Assembly (NCBI RefSeq): GCF_028649655.1 | Contig: NZ_JAQSLN010000001.1 | Span: 496,001 to 560,000 of the forward strand | DNA length: 64,000 nt | Reading direction: 5' to 3' | Source of the DNA: Halobacteriovorax sp. GB3 | GTDB taxonomy: Bacteria; Bdellovibrionota; Bacteriovoracia; Bacteriovoracales; Bacteriovoracaceae | Shown: positions 8,846 to 18,596 of the stretch, piece by piece | Numbering within the stretch: position 1 is the first letter of the stretch | How the letters are laid out: each line of letters begins with the position of its first letter | Position numbers and translations under genes: made by a program | The notes under the pieces: model-generated | Databases searched by the model: none | Seen by the model: the letters and a program-made list of their open reading frames with translations, nothing else | What the model was told of the DNA's origin: nothing

Positions 8846-9907
8846 TTTTTGCATAAAATCAGATTGAGATGAAACCGATTCAAGGGCAACTTGCTTAGAG
8901 ATAATATTATTTTGGTAGAGACTCATTATATGTCCGTCAAATGATTGCGAGCCACTTGTTTGAGCAATGATTGAATTGATTCTTGCTAGTGGTTCGTCGC
9001 CAAGAATACACTCTCTAATTCCTGGATTTGACTGGCAGATTTCCTGTGCCACAACAATACCTTTTTCATTTCTTGCCTTAAGCATTCTTTGGCAAATGAC
9101 GGCCTTGAGAGATTCTGAAACTCTCTTTCGAACTTCATTTTGCTCTTCACTAGGAAACATTGAAATAATTCTGTTAATAGTACTGATAACATTTGTCGTG
9201 TGCACAGTTCCAATGACAAGGTGACCTGTTTCAGCAGCTTTGAGTGCCGTAGAAATAGTCTCTTGATCTCTTAGTTCACCAATGAGGATGATATCAGGGT
9301 CTTGTCTAAGAGCAGACCTTAGAGCACTTTTAAAGTCGTCTGTATCTTTACCAATTTCTCTTTGAGAGATTCTCGACTTTTTTTGAAAGTGTAGATATTC
9401 AATAGGGTCTTCAATGGTAACAATATGTGTTTGTTTATTTTCGTTGATATGATTAATCATAGAGGCAAGAGTCGTGGTTTTTCCTGAACCGGTTGCACCA
9501 GTAACGAGAATGAGTCCTCTCTTATAATCGCAAATATCATAGAGACTAGAACTTAGGTTGAGTTCAGCTATTGTAGGAATTTGTGTATTGATAATTCTAA
9601 AGATAATCCCATAGCGATCGGCGAATCGAAAAACGTTGTACCTTAGTCGACAGAGCCCTTCAATTTCGTATGCGCCATCCACTTCGTGTATTGTAGTGAG
9701 ATCGTCATCATTCTTTTTAATAGCACCTATGATATGAGCGATATCTTCAATATCTGAAAGAGAGAATTGTCTGTTAGACTTTACTGGGTAGAGCTCTCCC
9801 TTGATTCTTAGCGCAGGTGTTTCCTCGGCACGAATATGAATATCACTGGCCTTGTTATCCATGGCCACTTTAATTAAGCTTGCTAAATGTTCTTTTTTGA
9901 ATGGCAT
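8831..9907 (-). CDS. pilT: PilT, type IV pilus retraction ATPase
   Basis: 358 residues, a hexameric secretion ATPase that powers pilus retraction at the inner membrane. Visible motifs are an N-terminal PAS-like domain (DNKASDIHIRAEETPALRI), Walker A GATGSGKTTT (about 135-144), Asp box, Walker B DPDIILIGELRD, and His box (ETGHLVIGTVHTTN). Length and motifs match PilT more closely than PilB, which is about 560 residues. GGAGG precedes the ATG by 4 bp. No other pilus gene is adjacent. Type IV pili drive surface gliding and prey invasion in Bdellovibrio relatives. Confidence 0.9.
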   Translation of the reverse strand: MPFKKEHLASLIKVAMDNKASDIHIRAEETPALRIKGELYPVKSNRQFSLSDIEDIAHIIGAIKKNDDDLTTIHEVDGAYEIEGLCRLRYNVFRFADRYGIIFRIINTQIPTIAELNLSSSLYDICDYKRGLILVTGATGSGKTTTLASMINHINENKQTHIVTIEDPIEYLHFQKKSRISQREIGKDTDDFKSALRSALRQDPDIILIGELRDQETISTALKAAETGHLVIGTVHTTNVISTINRIISMFPSEEQNEVRKRVSESLKAVICQRMLKARNEKGIVVAQEICQSNPGIRECILGDEPLARINSIIAQTSGSQSFDGHIMSLYQNNIISKQVALESVSSQSDFMQKLIVE

Positions 9908-10010
9908 TGTTTCCTCCGAAGTCTATTTTCGCATTGAAGTGAAAATCAATCAATATGGTCTGGACATGATGCAAAATGTCTAAAAATTAAAAATAGTGTA
10001 AGGTAGTTTG

Positions 10011-11030
10011 GTGAGAGAAAAAATATTAATTATTAGATTTTCAAGCTTTGGGGATATTGTTCAAACAATGTCTGTTTTAAATCCCTTGAGAGCAAAATTT
10101 CCTCAGTCTGATGTTCACTGGGTTACAAGAAGTGATATGAGCTCACTTTTAAGTTACAATCCAATGATCGACAAGCTTTGGAGCTTTGATCGAAAGGAAG
10201 GGCTTGTCGGCCTTATTAAGCTCTCATTTAAACTAAGAAAAGAAGGGTATCGTTATGTTTATGATGCTCACTCAAATATCCGCTCTAAAATAATGTCTTT
10301 AATTTTATGCCCGCCATTTTCTAGAGCACATTTTGTAAGGCGCTCAAAAGATCGTTTAAAGAGAATTCTACTATTTAAATTTAGAAAGAATACCTATGAT
10401 TGGCCTTATCGTGGAATGCTCTCTTTTTTAAAACCTTTAAAAAGTTGGGGAGTTGAGTTTAGTCGCGATGATCTTTCACAGACATGGAATTTCCGTGAAA
10501 AAGAAATTCAAAATGTTAAAGAGAAATTAGGTGAATCACATTTTGTTGAGTATGACTTTATCGCTCTTGCTCCTTCTGCGGCGTGGGAAATGAAAAGGTG
10601 GCCACTGGATCATTGGAAAAGCCTTATCAGGTTAATGGAAAATGAGAAATTCGTTGTTCTTGGCGGACCTGGTGATGAGTTTTGCCAAGAATTAGTTGAT
10701 CTTGCTCCTGGTAGAGTTTTAAATCTTGCTGGGAAACTGAGTTTGATGGAGAGTTCTTTTTTAGTAACTCTCTCTAAGGGCCTTATTTCTGCAGACACAG
10801 GGGTTTTACATGTCGCCGATATCCTGGGCGTAAAAGCTTTAGCTCTTATTGGACCAACGGCTTTCGGATTTCCTACAGGATCTCAAATGAAGACATTAGA
10901 TATTGAGCTACCTTGTCGCCCATGTACTAAAGATGGGCGAGGTAAGTGTGTTCAAGATGTTTATCAAAAATGTATGGTTGATATATCGCCAGAAAGAGTA
11001 GCCGCGGAAGCTACTCTCTATCTTCGTTAA
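10011..11030 (+). CDS. Glycosyltransferase family 9 (heptosyltransferase-like)
   Basis: 339 residues. The N-terminus KILIIRFSSFGDIVQTMSVL is the GT9 opening, with ADP-heptose-type transferase features later (APSAAWEMKRWP, GGPGDEF, SADTGVLHVADILG). It likely adds a heptose or related sugar to the lipopolysaccharide core in the cytoplasm. A TTG at 10008 is an alternative start, but GTG 10011 has the better 7-bp spacing from AAGG (10000-10003). The C-terminus carries several cysteines (LPCRPCTKDGRGKC). The final 20 bp overlap the convergent hydrolase gene. Donor and acceptor cannot be told from sequence. Confidence 0.85.
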   Translation: MREKILIIRFSSFGDIVQTMSVLNPLRAKFPQSDVHWVTRSDMSSLLSYNPMIDKLWSFDRKEGLVGLIKLSFKLRKEGYRYVYDAHSNIRSKIMSLILCPPFSRAHFVRRSKDRLKRILLFKFRKNTYDWPYRGMLSFLKPLKSWGVEFSRDDLSQTWNFREKEIQNVKEKLGESHFVEYDFIALAPSAAWEMKRWPLDHWKSLIRLMENEKFVVLGGPGDEFCQELVDLAPGRVLNLAGKLSLMESSFLVTLSKGLISADTGVLHVADILGVKALALIGPTAFGFPTGSQMKTLDIELPCRPCTKDGRGKCVQDVYQKCMVDISPERVAAEATLYLR

Positions 11031-12657
11031 GAGATTTTCTCATCTCCCATAGTAGGTGAGAAATAAATGGTCTTCTATCTTCTTTTGTCGAAACCATAAG
11101 TAGTTTTGTAATCTTTAAATTATATGGATCAGAGACTAGGAGAATAAGAAGCTCTTGGATATAATTTGTCGATAGCGTTACATAGTTATCTGTACCAACT
11201 CCAAGGTTAACACCTTTCTTTTCCCACCATGAAAATGGGTGGTCTTTATAATCAGGGAATGAACCTGTTAACTTCAAGTTTGATGTAGGAAGGGCAACAA
11301 GCGATACTTTTTTATGGATCATTCTGTTGAGGACGTCGTGTTGATAGTGCTCAATCTCCCTTGCTGTATGGAATTTGGTTTTTAAAAAGAGAGTTTCCTC
11401 TCTCTTATTTAGCGGTTCACCTTTTAAGAGTTTCTCCAGAACTTCTGGCTCATACCAGTCCATATTTTTAAGCTCATTTTCTGTTTGAGAACCCTCTTTA
11501 ACTGGGCGAGAGGCCTTATTCTCTTCCATGACTCTTTGAAAAAGACGGTGGAAGTAGAAGTTTGGGTTAATCCCTAAACTGAGTCCATGTTCTAATGTGT
11601 CGATATGCCAAATATTCATCGCATTATCTACAGACTGAACACCATTTTTAAGGGTCTTCCAAGTTTCACCGTGGTGAGATCGAATGCTAAAACCATTGTA
11701 TTGAAGCTTTCTTAGACCACTGCGCATTTCACTGAAATGTACTTTTCTATAAAGCTCTTTCTCATCTCCAACGGTATCAACTTCACAAAGGTGATAAGCA
11801 AGCTCTGGTCTTTGATCGATAATATCGAGAATTTTATCGACTTGATCCATGAAGTGATCTTTTTTAGAAGAGTAATTCTCTGTATCGTAAAAATTTAATT
11901 CCTTTCTAAAACTAGGAGAGAGAATGAAGTCAAAAAATGGTTTCTCTTCTTGAAATTTTTTAAAACCATCATAGAGACCAAAGACAACATCTTCTTCTGT
12001 TACATCATCGAGTCCTGGAATTTGTTCTGATTTAATACCAGTAGATCTTGAAAGGGTGAACTTTAATCGAATTTTTCCTACGTTATATTTCTCGTAGAGA
12101 TCTTTGGCCATGTGATAAGCAGCATCGAAGTGAGCTTGTCTCGAGTTCAAAATGAGCTTTGGAAGATAGAGAATCTTCAAGTATTGCATGAACTGTTCGC
12201 CATCTTTTAGACGAATCAGATTATCAACATCTTCAACAGAGTTGATTGGTAGGGAGTCCTCACCATAAACTTCTGCAATTTTCTTCTCATAAATTTCTTT
12301 ATTCTCTCCTTCAAGAAGAACCTTAAGCCTAGGGTAGATAAACTCTGCTGTTAGAGATCCCGTTAAGTGAATATGTTCTTCATGATATGGAAGAGGGAAG
12401 TCTCTAAAGAAGCGAAAAAAGGCCTCTGAAAAAGGGTGATTCAAAAGAGTGTCGATTTCAACTTCATCGCTATGAAAACCAATTAACAGGCGGTGAAATT
12501 CATTAACTGATTTCTCTACCATAGGATTTTCTTGTACTGCAGGTGAGTGTTGGAGAAGTTCGATTGTATCTGCTAGATTGAGACCATTGGTCTCACTGAT
12601 AATATTGACAACTTGCTCGTAGATCATTTGAACAATTTGTTCGTGCTTTCTTTGCAT
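11011..12657 (-). CDS. Long adenosine/AMP deaminase-like metal-dependent hydrolase
   Basis: 548 residues, far longer than the about 340 of ordinary adenosine deaminase. The family's metal and catalytic motifs are present in order: HIHLTGSL (about 94-101; usual HxHLxG), RSHHGET (the catalytic Glu motif, usually HAGE), HIDTLEHG, ALPTSNLKLTG and GTDNYVTL (in place of TDDP). This supports a Zn-dependent amidohydrolase acting on a purine or related base. The large central part with FDFILSPSFRKEL is not a familiar ADA segment. It lies 8 bp downstream of the J-domain gene and is probably co-transcribed with it. Substrate is uncertain. Confidence 0.75.
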   Translation of the reverse strand: MQRKHEQIVQMIYEQVVNIISETNGLNLADTIELLQHSPAVQENPMVEKSVNEFHRLLIGFHSDEVEIDTLLNHPFSEAFFRFFRDFPLPYHEEHIHLTGSLTAEFIYPRLKVLLEGENKEIYEKKIAEVYGEDSLPINSVEDVDNLIRLKDGEQFMQYLKILYLPKLILNSRQAHFDAAYHMAKDLYEKYNVGKIRLKFTLSRSTGIKSEQIPGLDDVTEEDVVFGLYDGFKKFQEEKPFFDFILSPSFRKELNFYDTENYSSKKDHFMDQVDKILDIIDQRPELAYHLCEVDTVGDEKELYRKVHFSEMRSGLRKLQYNGFSIRSHHGETWKTLKNGVQSVDNAMNIWHIDTLEHGLSLGINPNFYFHRLFQRVMEENKASRPVKEGSQTENELKNMDWYEPEVLEKLLKGEPLNKREETLFLKTKFHTAREIEHYQHDVLNRMIHKKVSLVALPTSNLKLTGSFPDYKDHPFSWWEKKGVNLGVGTDNYVTLSTNYIQELLILLVSDPYNLKITKLLMVSTKEDRRPFISHLLWEMRKSLNEDRE

Positions 12658-12665
12658 AATAATTC

Positions 12666-13703
12666 CTATTTATTGTTTTGTTTGATTATATCATAGGCCA
12701 TTTTCACTATAGTGAAGTTCTCGCTGGCTATCTTTTTGCCGGCTTCATTGAGACCTTCTCCGGAGAGTACATCTGGATGGAAAACCTTCGCAAGTTTTCT
12801 GTAAATTTTCTTTGCTTCTTCCTCTGTTGACCCCTCGGCTAGTCCTAGAACTCGGTAAGCCTGCTCAGTAGTGGACTTTTTATTTAATTCTTCGAGAGGC
12901 GTAATCGCCTTTATCAAGTAGAACGTGTTTTGAATGTTTTTTAAAAGAGATTTTGTTTGATAGTTTTCTACATCTTGAATGATCTTAAAATAGCGACTCA
13001 TTATAGGAGAATTTCCAACAGGTTTTGGTACTTCAGTCTCTTGAATTTGTGCAAGACCTTTCGCTCTATCATTCTTATCAAAATAGAGATGAAGTGCGAT
13101 AGCTTGCTGAAGGGTTAAAGAGTTTATAGCATAAATCTTTTCTATAATTGGGGCCCTTCTTCCTTGTTCAAGAGAGTCAATGACAACGTATAGTTTTAAG
13201 ATCGAAGTGACTTCTTTAAAGCTGAGGGGTTGTCTTTTGAATTTCTCATAAAACTTCGATTGGATTAATTCTTTAAAAGCGCGAGAAATCTGATCAGTTG
13301 TAAGTTTTAAAGCAAAGTCGCGCTCTATTGATTTTGCCACTTCTTTAAAGGTCGGATGATCTCCCCACTGAAGAGATTCAATTAATTTGATGGATTTCTT
13401 TAAATCCTCTTCATCTCCATTAGCAAGATGAGATTTTAAAATCTGAAGAAAATCTTTTGAATCACTCGATTTCTCTCGCAACTTCTTTGAGGGGGCGAAT
13501 TCTTTTTGAGAAGCTCCTTGATTCCTTAGGGCATTTTTTTTCTTTTCAATTAGTGAATCAAAATTGTCGCCTTTTTTAAGCTGCCTACCTGTTACTTTCT
13601 CGTAGAGCCACTCATAGAGAGCTGGTCCCAGTGTTTTGATAAAAATATAGCCAAAAACAACACTTACAAAGGCATTGATAATGAGATCGATTCTTAAGTT
13701 CAT
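12666..13703 (-). CDS. Membrane-anchored J-domain (DnaJ-like) protein
   Basis: 345 residues. A single N-terminal membrane segment (LIINAFVSVVFGYIFI) is followed by a charged linker, a long helical middle (about 80-280) and a C-terminal J domain (about 280-345) with the HPD motif in KVFHPDVLSGEG. That order (TM, helical domain, C-terminal J) resembles DjlA, although the middle part does not clearly read as TerB. J domains stimulate the ATPase of DnaK/Hsp70, so this probably recruits DnaK to the membrane. The deaminase-like hydrolase follows 8 bp downstream. No zinc-finger or Gly/Phe region. Confidence 0.8.
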   Translation of the reverse strand: MNLRIDLIINAFVSVVFGYIFIKTLGPALYEWLYEKVTGRQLKKGDNFDSLIEKKKNALRNQGASQKEFAPSKKLREKSSDSKDFLQILKSHLANGDEEDLKKSIKLIESLQWGDHPTFKEVAKSIERDFALKLTTDQISRAFKELIQSKFYEKFKRQPLSFKEVTSILKLYVVIDSLEQGRRAPIIEKIYAINSLTLQQAIALHLYFDKNDRAKGLAQIQETEVPKPVGNSPIMSRYFKIIQDVENYQTKSLLKNIQNTFYLIKAITPLEELNKKSTTEQAYRVLGLAEGSTEEEAKKIYRKLAKVFHPDVLSGEGLNEAGKKIASENFTIVKMAYDIIKQNNK

Positions 13704-13805
13704 AATTACCTGATACCAGCTTTTAATAAAAAGGGATAAAATAATAAAATCTGGACATCCAGAATTGTATATTGATTATCATATTAAAAAAGGCGAATCT
13801 TTTCT

Positions 13806-14801
13806 ATGAAGTGGAATATTAGACCGATAGAACTCAAGTTAAAGTTTGACTGGAAAATTTCAAGATCAACGAGCTTAGAGAAAAAAAATTTCATCATAGA
13901 GATTGAAGAAGGTGATTATAAAGCATTTGGCGAGATAGCTCCTAATCTTCATTTTGAGGAAACTCCAGAAAGAGTAATTGAAGAATTTGAATTATTTTTA
14001 AATGAGAAACCTGAAAAATTTGAATCGATTGAAGAGTTAACGAAATTTTTAAAGAGTTGCTCTTATTGTAATGCTTTAAAGTTTGGTCTTGAATCAGCGT
14101 TCGTTGACTATATTGCAAGAATCAGTGATCTTTCGAAGCATCGTTTACTTGGAACGAATACTATTTCACAGATTGAAACATCTTTTTCTGTCCCGATTAT
14201 GGAAAAAGAGAAAGTTGAATCTTTTATCGCGACACATGATCTAAATCGTTTTTCTAGCTTAAAAATTAAAGTTGAAAAAGTAGAAGATAGCACTTTTGTT
14301 CATGAGGTTTTAACTCATTATCAAGGACGCATTCGCATTGATGGAAATGAGTGTTTTAAAAGTGCTCATGAGGTCATCGAATTTCTTAAAGGCTTTGATT
14401 ATTCAAGGCTTGATTTCATCGAGCAGCCACTTCCTGCTTCTGCCCATGAAGAGGCCCTCGATCTTAAGGAAGTTGCTCCTGTTCTTATCTTTGCAGATGA
14501 ATCTATCACAAATAATGAAATCACTGACTATTACAAAGAAAGATTTCACGGTGTGAATATAAAACTAATGAAGGCCGGAAGTTATTTTCAGGCATTAAAG
14601 CAACTTAGAAGAGCTAAGGAAATGGGTTTAAAGACAATGCTTGGCTGCATGATCGAATCATCTCTTGGTATCTCGCACGCCTTCGCTATCGCTGAAGGTT
14701 TCGACTATATTGACCTCGATGGCTCACTTCTCCATGAAGGGGATGAATTTGGTCTCATTACGGAAGAAAAAGGTCGCCTATTTTCATCTGAACTGCATTA
14801 A
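13806..14801 (+). CDS. Enolase-superfamily enzyme, probable dipeptide (L-Ala-D/L-Glu) epimerase
   Basis: 331 residues with the muconate-lactonizing-enzyme barrel. Visible catalytic residues are the KxK motif in SLKIKVEK (about 156-163), metal ligands in RIDGNECF, FIEQPLP and FADESI, and the opposite-face lysine in NIKLMKAGS. The GCMIESSLG and DLDGSLL signatures are typical of dipeptide epimerases, which recycle murein peptides by epimerising L-Ala-D-Glu. An o-succinylbenzoate synthase role is possible, but no men genes are near. The neighbouring lytic transglycosylase fits a peptidoglycan-recycling role. Confidence 0.75.
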   Translation: MKWNIRPIELKLKFDWKISRSTSLEKKNFIIEIEEGDYKAFGEIAPNLHFEETPERVIEEFELFLNEKPEKFESIEELTKFLKSCSYCNALKFGLESAFVDYIARISDLSKHRLLGTNTISQIETSFSVPIMEKEKVESFIATHDLNRFSSLKIKVEKVEDSTFVHEVLTHYQGRIRIDGNECFKSAHEVIEFLKGFDYSRLDFIEQPLPASAHEEALDLKEVAPVLIFADESITNNEITDYYKERFHGVNIKLMKAGSYFQALKQLRRAKEMGLKTMLGCMIESSLGISHAFAIAEGFDYIDLDGSLLHEGDEFGLITEEKGRLFSSELH

Positions 14802-14906
14802 AAGAATGCAAGTATAGCTGTGTTGCGTCAGGAAGTTTCGTCCGATTCTTGAACCTAATTCTTAGGACTTTAGAATATTGATAGAGATTGTATTAAGGAG
14901 TTCAAT

Positions 14907-16448
14907 TTGCGCCATATAAAAATAGTCGGATTAAGTTTACTTGTTGCTTCATGTTCAGGGATTCAACCTAAAAAACCAGGTTCGCAAAATTATGTAACGA
15001 AATCTGAAATAAGAGAGATCATTCAAGATGCAATGAGACCTCAAAGTGTTGCTGTTGCCACTCAAAATACAGTTTCCAAGCCTGCTTCAAAAGAGGTTGA
15101 AGAGAATGAGCCTGAAGAGCAAGCATTTGATGTTGATAACACGGAAAGTGGGACTACTCATTTTGATCCAAAGAACGAGCTGAATCTAGAGTACTCACCA
15201 AAGCTTTTTAATTTCTGGGTGAATTACTTCACAAAAAGAGAGAAAAAGAGATTTGCTCGTCACATGAGAAATGGTCAGCTCTATCGTGAAATCGTTCGTG
15301 AGACTTTTAAAAAGCATGGTTTACCAGAAGACCTCTTCTTTGTTGGTCTTATTGAAAGTGGATTTAACACTCATATCCGCTCACACGCTTCTGCAGTTGG
15401 TCCTTGGCAATTTATTAGAGGAACGGCTTTAAGATATGGACTAAGAGTTGAAAGATCGGTCGATGAAAGAAGTAATATTCATAAGGCTTCAGAAGCAGCT
15501 GCTGGATACTTTAAAGATCTCTATAATATTTTTGGTTCTTGGGAACTCGCTCTTTGTGCTTATAATGCTGGAGAGTATCGAATTATCAATGCGATTAGAA
15601 AAGGTAATACAAGAGACTATAGAGAGCTTGTTAGAAAGAAGCTTATTCCAAAAGAGACAATTTACTACGTTCCAAAAGTTGCGGCCGCTAGAGAAATTTA
15701 CAACAATCTTTCAAAGTATAAATTTACCAATATCACTAATGATGGAACGATATTCACTGAAAGTGAAATTCAAACAATTAGTGGTTCATTTGACTTAAAG
15801 TCTTTAGCATCTCATCTAGGGCTTAGTTACAACGAGATGAGAAAACTCAATCCCGATTTCAAGTATCGTCAAGTAAGATCAAGAAGAGGGAAGGTTCGCG
15901 TTGTTGTTCCTAAAAATAAAGTCGAAAGAGTTGCTAGTTTTTCTCCAAAGAAGGGACGTTTTTATACAGATCTTCCAGAATATCACTATGTGAAAAGAGG
16001 AGAGTCTCTTTACTCGATTGCTAAACGTTATGGAACATCTATTAAAACACTCAAAAGAAGTAACGGTTTAAAGAAGAGTTTTATCTATACGGGACAAAAG
16101 TTGATTCTTCCTGGATCTGATTCTAGCTCACCAAAAAAAGTTGCAAAAATAAAAGTTCACAGAGTTAGATCAGGTGAGTCGTTAACTGTTTTAGCTAAGA
16201 AATATGGAACTTCAGTTTCAAAAATTAAGAGCATTAATAGACTTAAAAGAAATACTCTTTATAAAGGCGAGAAGCTTAGAGTTCCAGCTTCGACAGTTTC
16301 ACATGAAACATATGTTGTACGAAGAGGTGATAATCTTTTTAAAATTGCTCGTAAATTCAGGACATCGATTCAAAAAATTGCTAGTATAAATTCTCTGAAA
16401 AACAATAGAATTTATTCGGGACAAAGGCTTTTTATCCCGAGAGGATAA
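14907..16448 (+). CDS. mltD: MltD-like membrane-bound lytic murein transglycosylase with LysM repeats
   Basis: 513 residues from a TTG start with AAGGAG 6 bp upstream. A lipoprotein signal ends at LLVASCSG. The SLT domain (about 125-270) contains the catalytic Glu in GLIESGFN and the SAVGPWQFI and CAYNAGE motifs. Three clear LysM repeats (about 355-400, 415-460, 470-513; YHYVKRGESLYSIAKRYG, HRVRSGESLTVLAKKYG, TYVVRRGDNLFKIARKF) bind peptidoglycan. A weaker LysM-like segment precedes them. It cleaves glycan strands to 1,6-anhydro ends in the periplasm. The next gene starts 3 bp after the stop. Confidence 0.92.
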   Translation: MRHIKIVGLSLLVASCSGIQPKKPGSQNYVTKSEIREIIQDAMRPQSVAVATQNTVSKPASKEVEENEPEEQAFDVDNTESGTTHFDPKNELNLEYSPKLFNFWVNYFTKREKKRFARHMRNGQLYREIVRETFKKHGLPEDLFFVGLIESGFNTHIRSHASAVGPWQFIRGTALRYGLRVERSVDERSNIHKASEAAAGYFKDLYNIFGSWELALCAYNAGEYRIINAIRKGNTRDYRELVRKKLIPKETIYYVPKVAAAREIYNNLSKYKFTNITNDGTIFTESEIQTISGSFDLKSLASHLGLSYNEMRKLNPDFKYRQVRSRRGKVRVVVPKNKVERVASFSPKKGRFYTDLPEYHYVKRGESLYSIAKRYGTSIKTLKRSNGLKKSFIYTGQKLILPGSDSSSPKKVAKIKVHRVRSGESLTVLAKKYGTSVSKIKSINRLKRNTLYKGEKLRVPASTVSHETYVVRRGDNLFKIARKFRTSIQKIASINSLKNNRIYSGQRLFIPRG

Positions 16449-16451
16449 AAA

Positions 16452-17585
16452 ATGAAAATAGGATACGATGGTAAAAGGGCCTTTCATAATTTTAGAGGTC
16501 TAGGAAATTACAGTCGACTTATGATTGAGGGGCTTGATCAATTTGCCCCTCAAAATCAATACCATCTCTTCACTCCTGATTTTAAATCTAAAAGGGCCAT
16601 GGATTGGCAAAAATCACTTAGCGATCAAGTCATCACGCATACTCCTAAAACATTTCTTTCAAAAATCTCTCAAAGCCTTTGGAGAAGATCACAACTGGCC
16701 TATCTGTCAGAGAGTTTAGAACTTGATATTTTTCATGGACTGTCACATGAATTACCAATAGGCATAGAAAGAACGAAAGTTAAGAGTGTCGTTTCTATGC
16801 ACGATCTCATTTTTATGAGATATCCTGAGTTTTTCCCATGGATTGATCGCTTTACTTACAAGAGAAAGTTCACTCATTCTGTAGAAGTTGCAGATTGCGT
16901 TCTCGCTATTTGTGAGCAGACAAAGAGAGACCTCATTGAGTTTTTAAATGTACCTGAGAGTAAGATAAAGGTGCATTATCAAAGTTGTGATCCTCATTTT
17001 TATAATCGAGTATCAGACGAATTTAAAGAGGATGTTCGTAAAAAATATGAGCTTCCAAGAAGCTATATTCTCTCTGTTGGAGCAATTGAGCAGAGAAAGA
17101 ATGCTCTTTCACTGGTTAAGGCATTTGATAAAGTTAAAAATAAAATTAATGAAGATTTAGTTCTTGTTGGAAATGGTAAGGCCTATAAAGAGCAAATTGT
17201 AGATTATATTTCAAAAAATAATTTAGAAAATAGAGTTCGTATTTTACACGGCATCCCTTTTTCTGAGCTACCGGCCTTTTATCAAATGGCCAAGCTATTT
17301 TGTTTTCCTTCTCATTTTGAAGGATTTGGGATACCTCTTATTGAATCACTTTTTGGTGGGACTCCTGTATTAACATCAATGGGAAGTTGCTTTCCTGAAA
17401 CTGTAGGTGAGGATCAGCTTTTTATCGATCCAAACCGCATTGAGAGTATTGAAGATGGCCTTTTGCAATTACTCACGAACGAAGATCTAAGGCTAGAAAA
17501 ATTAAGTCTTGGAATGAAGCATGTTGAAAAATTTAGAATTGAAAATACGACGAAGAAATTATTAGACCTCTATAGAGAGGTCTAA
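16452..17585 (+). CDS. Glycosyltransferase family 4
   Basis: 377 residues, GT-B fold. The N-terminus MKIGYDGKRAFHNFRGLG binds acceptor. The C-terminal nucleotide-sugar domain has SVGAIEQRKN, ILHGIPFSELPAFY and the EX7E motif in FEGFGIPLIESL. The start ATG lies 3 bp after the mltD stop with GGAT-type sites inside that gene's end, so the two are translationally close. Likely role is extracellular or lipopolysaccharide sugar assembly in the cytoplasm; donor sugar unknown. Confidence 0.85.
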   Translation: MKIGYDGKRAFHNFRGLGNYSRLMIEGLDQFAPQNQYHLFTPDFKSKRAMDWQKSLSDQVITHTPKTFLSKISQSLWRRSQLAYLSESLELDIFHGLSHELPIGIERTKVKSVVSMHDLIFMRYPEFFPWIDRFTYKRKFTHSVEVADCVLAICEQTKRDLIEFLNVPESKIKVHYQSCDPHFYNRVSDEFKEDVRKKYELPRSYILSVGAIEQRKNALSLVKAFDKVKNKINEDLVLVGNGKAYKEQIVDYISKNNLENRVRILHGIPFSELPAFYQMAKLFCFPSHFEGFGIPLIESLFGGTPVLTSMGSCFPETVGEDQLFIDPNRIESIEDGLLQLLTNEDLRLEKLSLGMKHVEKFRIENTTKKLLDLYREV

Positions 17586-17590
17586 TAAAT

Positions 17591-17980
17591 TTAATTTTCA
17601 GTAATAAGTGAGATGTTGGCCAAGTTATTTGCTTTAAGCTTGTCCAAAAGAATGACGACTCTTTCGTAACGAACATTCTTATCGACTCTAAGTTCAATTG
17701 GAGTATCTTTTTTAGTTACATCTTTTAACTTTGAATCGATTTGCTCTAACGGCATTTTTGCACCATTATAAGCAATTTCTTTCTCTGAGAGCTCAATGTA
17801 AATATTCTCTTTTTTCGTCTCTACCGATTCACCTTTACTTGCCTTTGGAAGATTGAGCAGTAGTGCCAATTCATCTTTTTTAAAGACCGTTGAAGTCATA
17901 AAAAAGATGAGTAGAAGAAAGACAACGTCAATCATTGGGGTGATGTCTGGAGGTAAGACTTCTCTTGTACGCTTGCGCAT
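17591..17980 (-). CDS. exbD: ExbD/TolR-family biopolymer transport protein
   Basis: 129 residues. It has one N-terminal membrane helix (DVVFLLLIFFMTSTVF) with the conserved Asp in PMIDVVFLL, which carries protons through the complex, and a periplasmic domain (LRVDKNVRYERVVILLD). It pairs with ExbB to turn proton flow into force for TonB-dependent uptake or Tol functions. The start codon overlaps the exbB stop by one base (TAATG), so the two are translationally coupled. No tonB or receptor is adjacent, so the partner is unknown. Confidence 0.85.
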   Translation of the reverse strand: MRKRTREVLPPDITPMIDVVFLLLIFFMTSTVFKKDELALLLNLPKASKGESVETKKENIYIELSEKEIAYNGAKMPLEQIDSKLKDVTKKDTPIELRVDKNVRYERVVILLDKLKANNLANISLITEN

Positions 17981-18498
17981 TAAAGTACCTTTTTAATGAT
18001 TTTCTTTTCTAGAGTTGTCTCTAAGTTATCAAGCATTCCAATAAGGTAGTTGTGTCCAATATAATGTGGAATCGCAACGATCATTCCACCAACTGTTGTT
18101 ATAAGGGCCATTGAAATCCCTTGAGCGAATGATGATGGATTATTGAGTCCTGTTTGAGACATAACTCTAAAGGCAATGAGTACACCAAGAACTGTTCCAA
18201 GAAGACCTAGAAGAGGTGAAATGGAAGCGATGATCTTAACAGTATTTAAACCTCTTTCCATATTAGAGATATATGTTTGTAGTTCTTGTTTTGCAACTTC
18301 GATAATTGAATTAGAATCTTTACTTTCGTAGTCATCTCTTACTCTCTTTCCTAGATCGTCTGAGATTTGTTCAGTCATTTTCTTTTCTTTTGCAAAAATG
18401 ATGAATTTTGTAAGCATGATAGCAAGACCGACAATATTGAGGGCCAAAAGAATATACATGATAACTCCACCTTGGTGGATGTAATCGATAACGCGCAT
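17980..18498 (-). CDS. exbB: ExbB/TolQ/MotA-family proton channel
   Basis: 172 residues. Membrane segments are at about 12-32 (VIMYILLALNIVGLAIMLT), 80-105 (ASISPLLGLLGTVLGVLIAF) and 125-150 (ISMALITTVGGMIVAIPHY), with the family motif around the GLLGTV stretch. It forms the pentameric channel around ExbD. Short for TolQ (about 230) but normal for ExbB-like proteins of this group. First gene of the two-gene operon. The upstream site is GGAGA, 6 bp from ATG. Confidence 0.87.
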   Translation of the reverse strand: MRVIDYIHQGGVIMYILLALNIVGLAIMLTKFIIFAKEKKMTEQISDDLGKRVRDDYESKDSNSIIEVAKQELQTYISNMERGLNTVKIIASISPLLGLLGTVLGVLIAFRVMSQTGLNNPSSFAQGISMALITTVGGMIVAIPHYIGHNYLIGMLDNLETTLEKKIIKKVL

Positions 18499-18596
18499 GA
18501 GTTCTCCTTAACTTTAAGTTCGGCGTGCAAAATAGTAATTCTATTTTTCTACAGTTTTACTCGCTTGGCAAATTGTTGAAGAGAACTCTTTTGCTT

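Noticed and set aside
14802-14906. Possible riboswitch or small RNA ahead of mltD, with CCTAA-TTC-TTAGG at 14854-14866.
   Set aside because: Only a 5-bp stem, no known consensus and no terminator.
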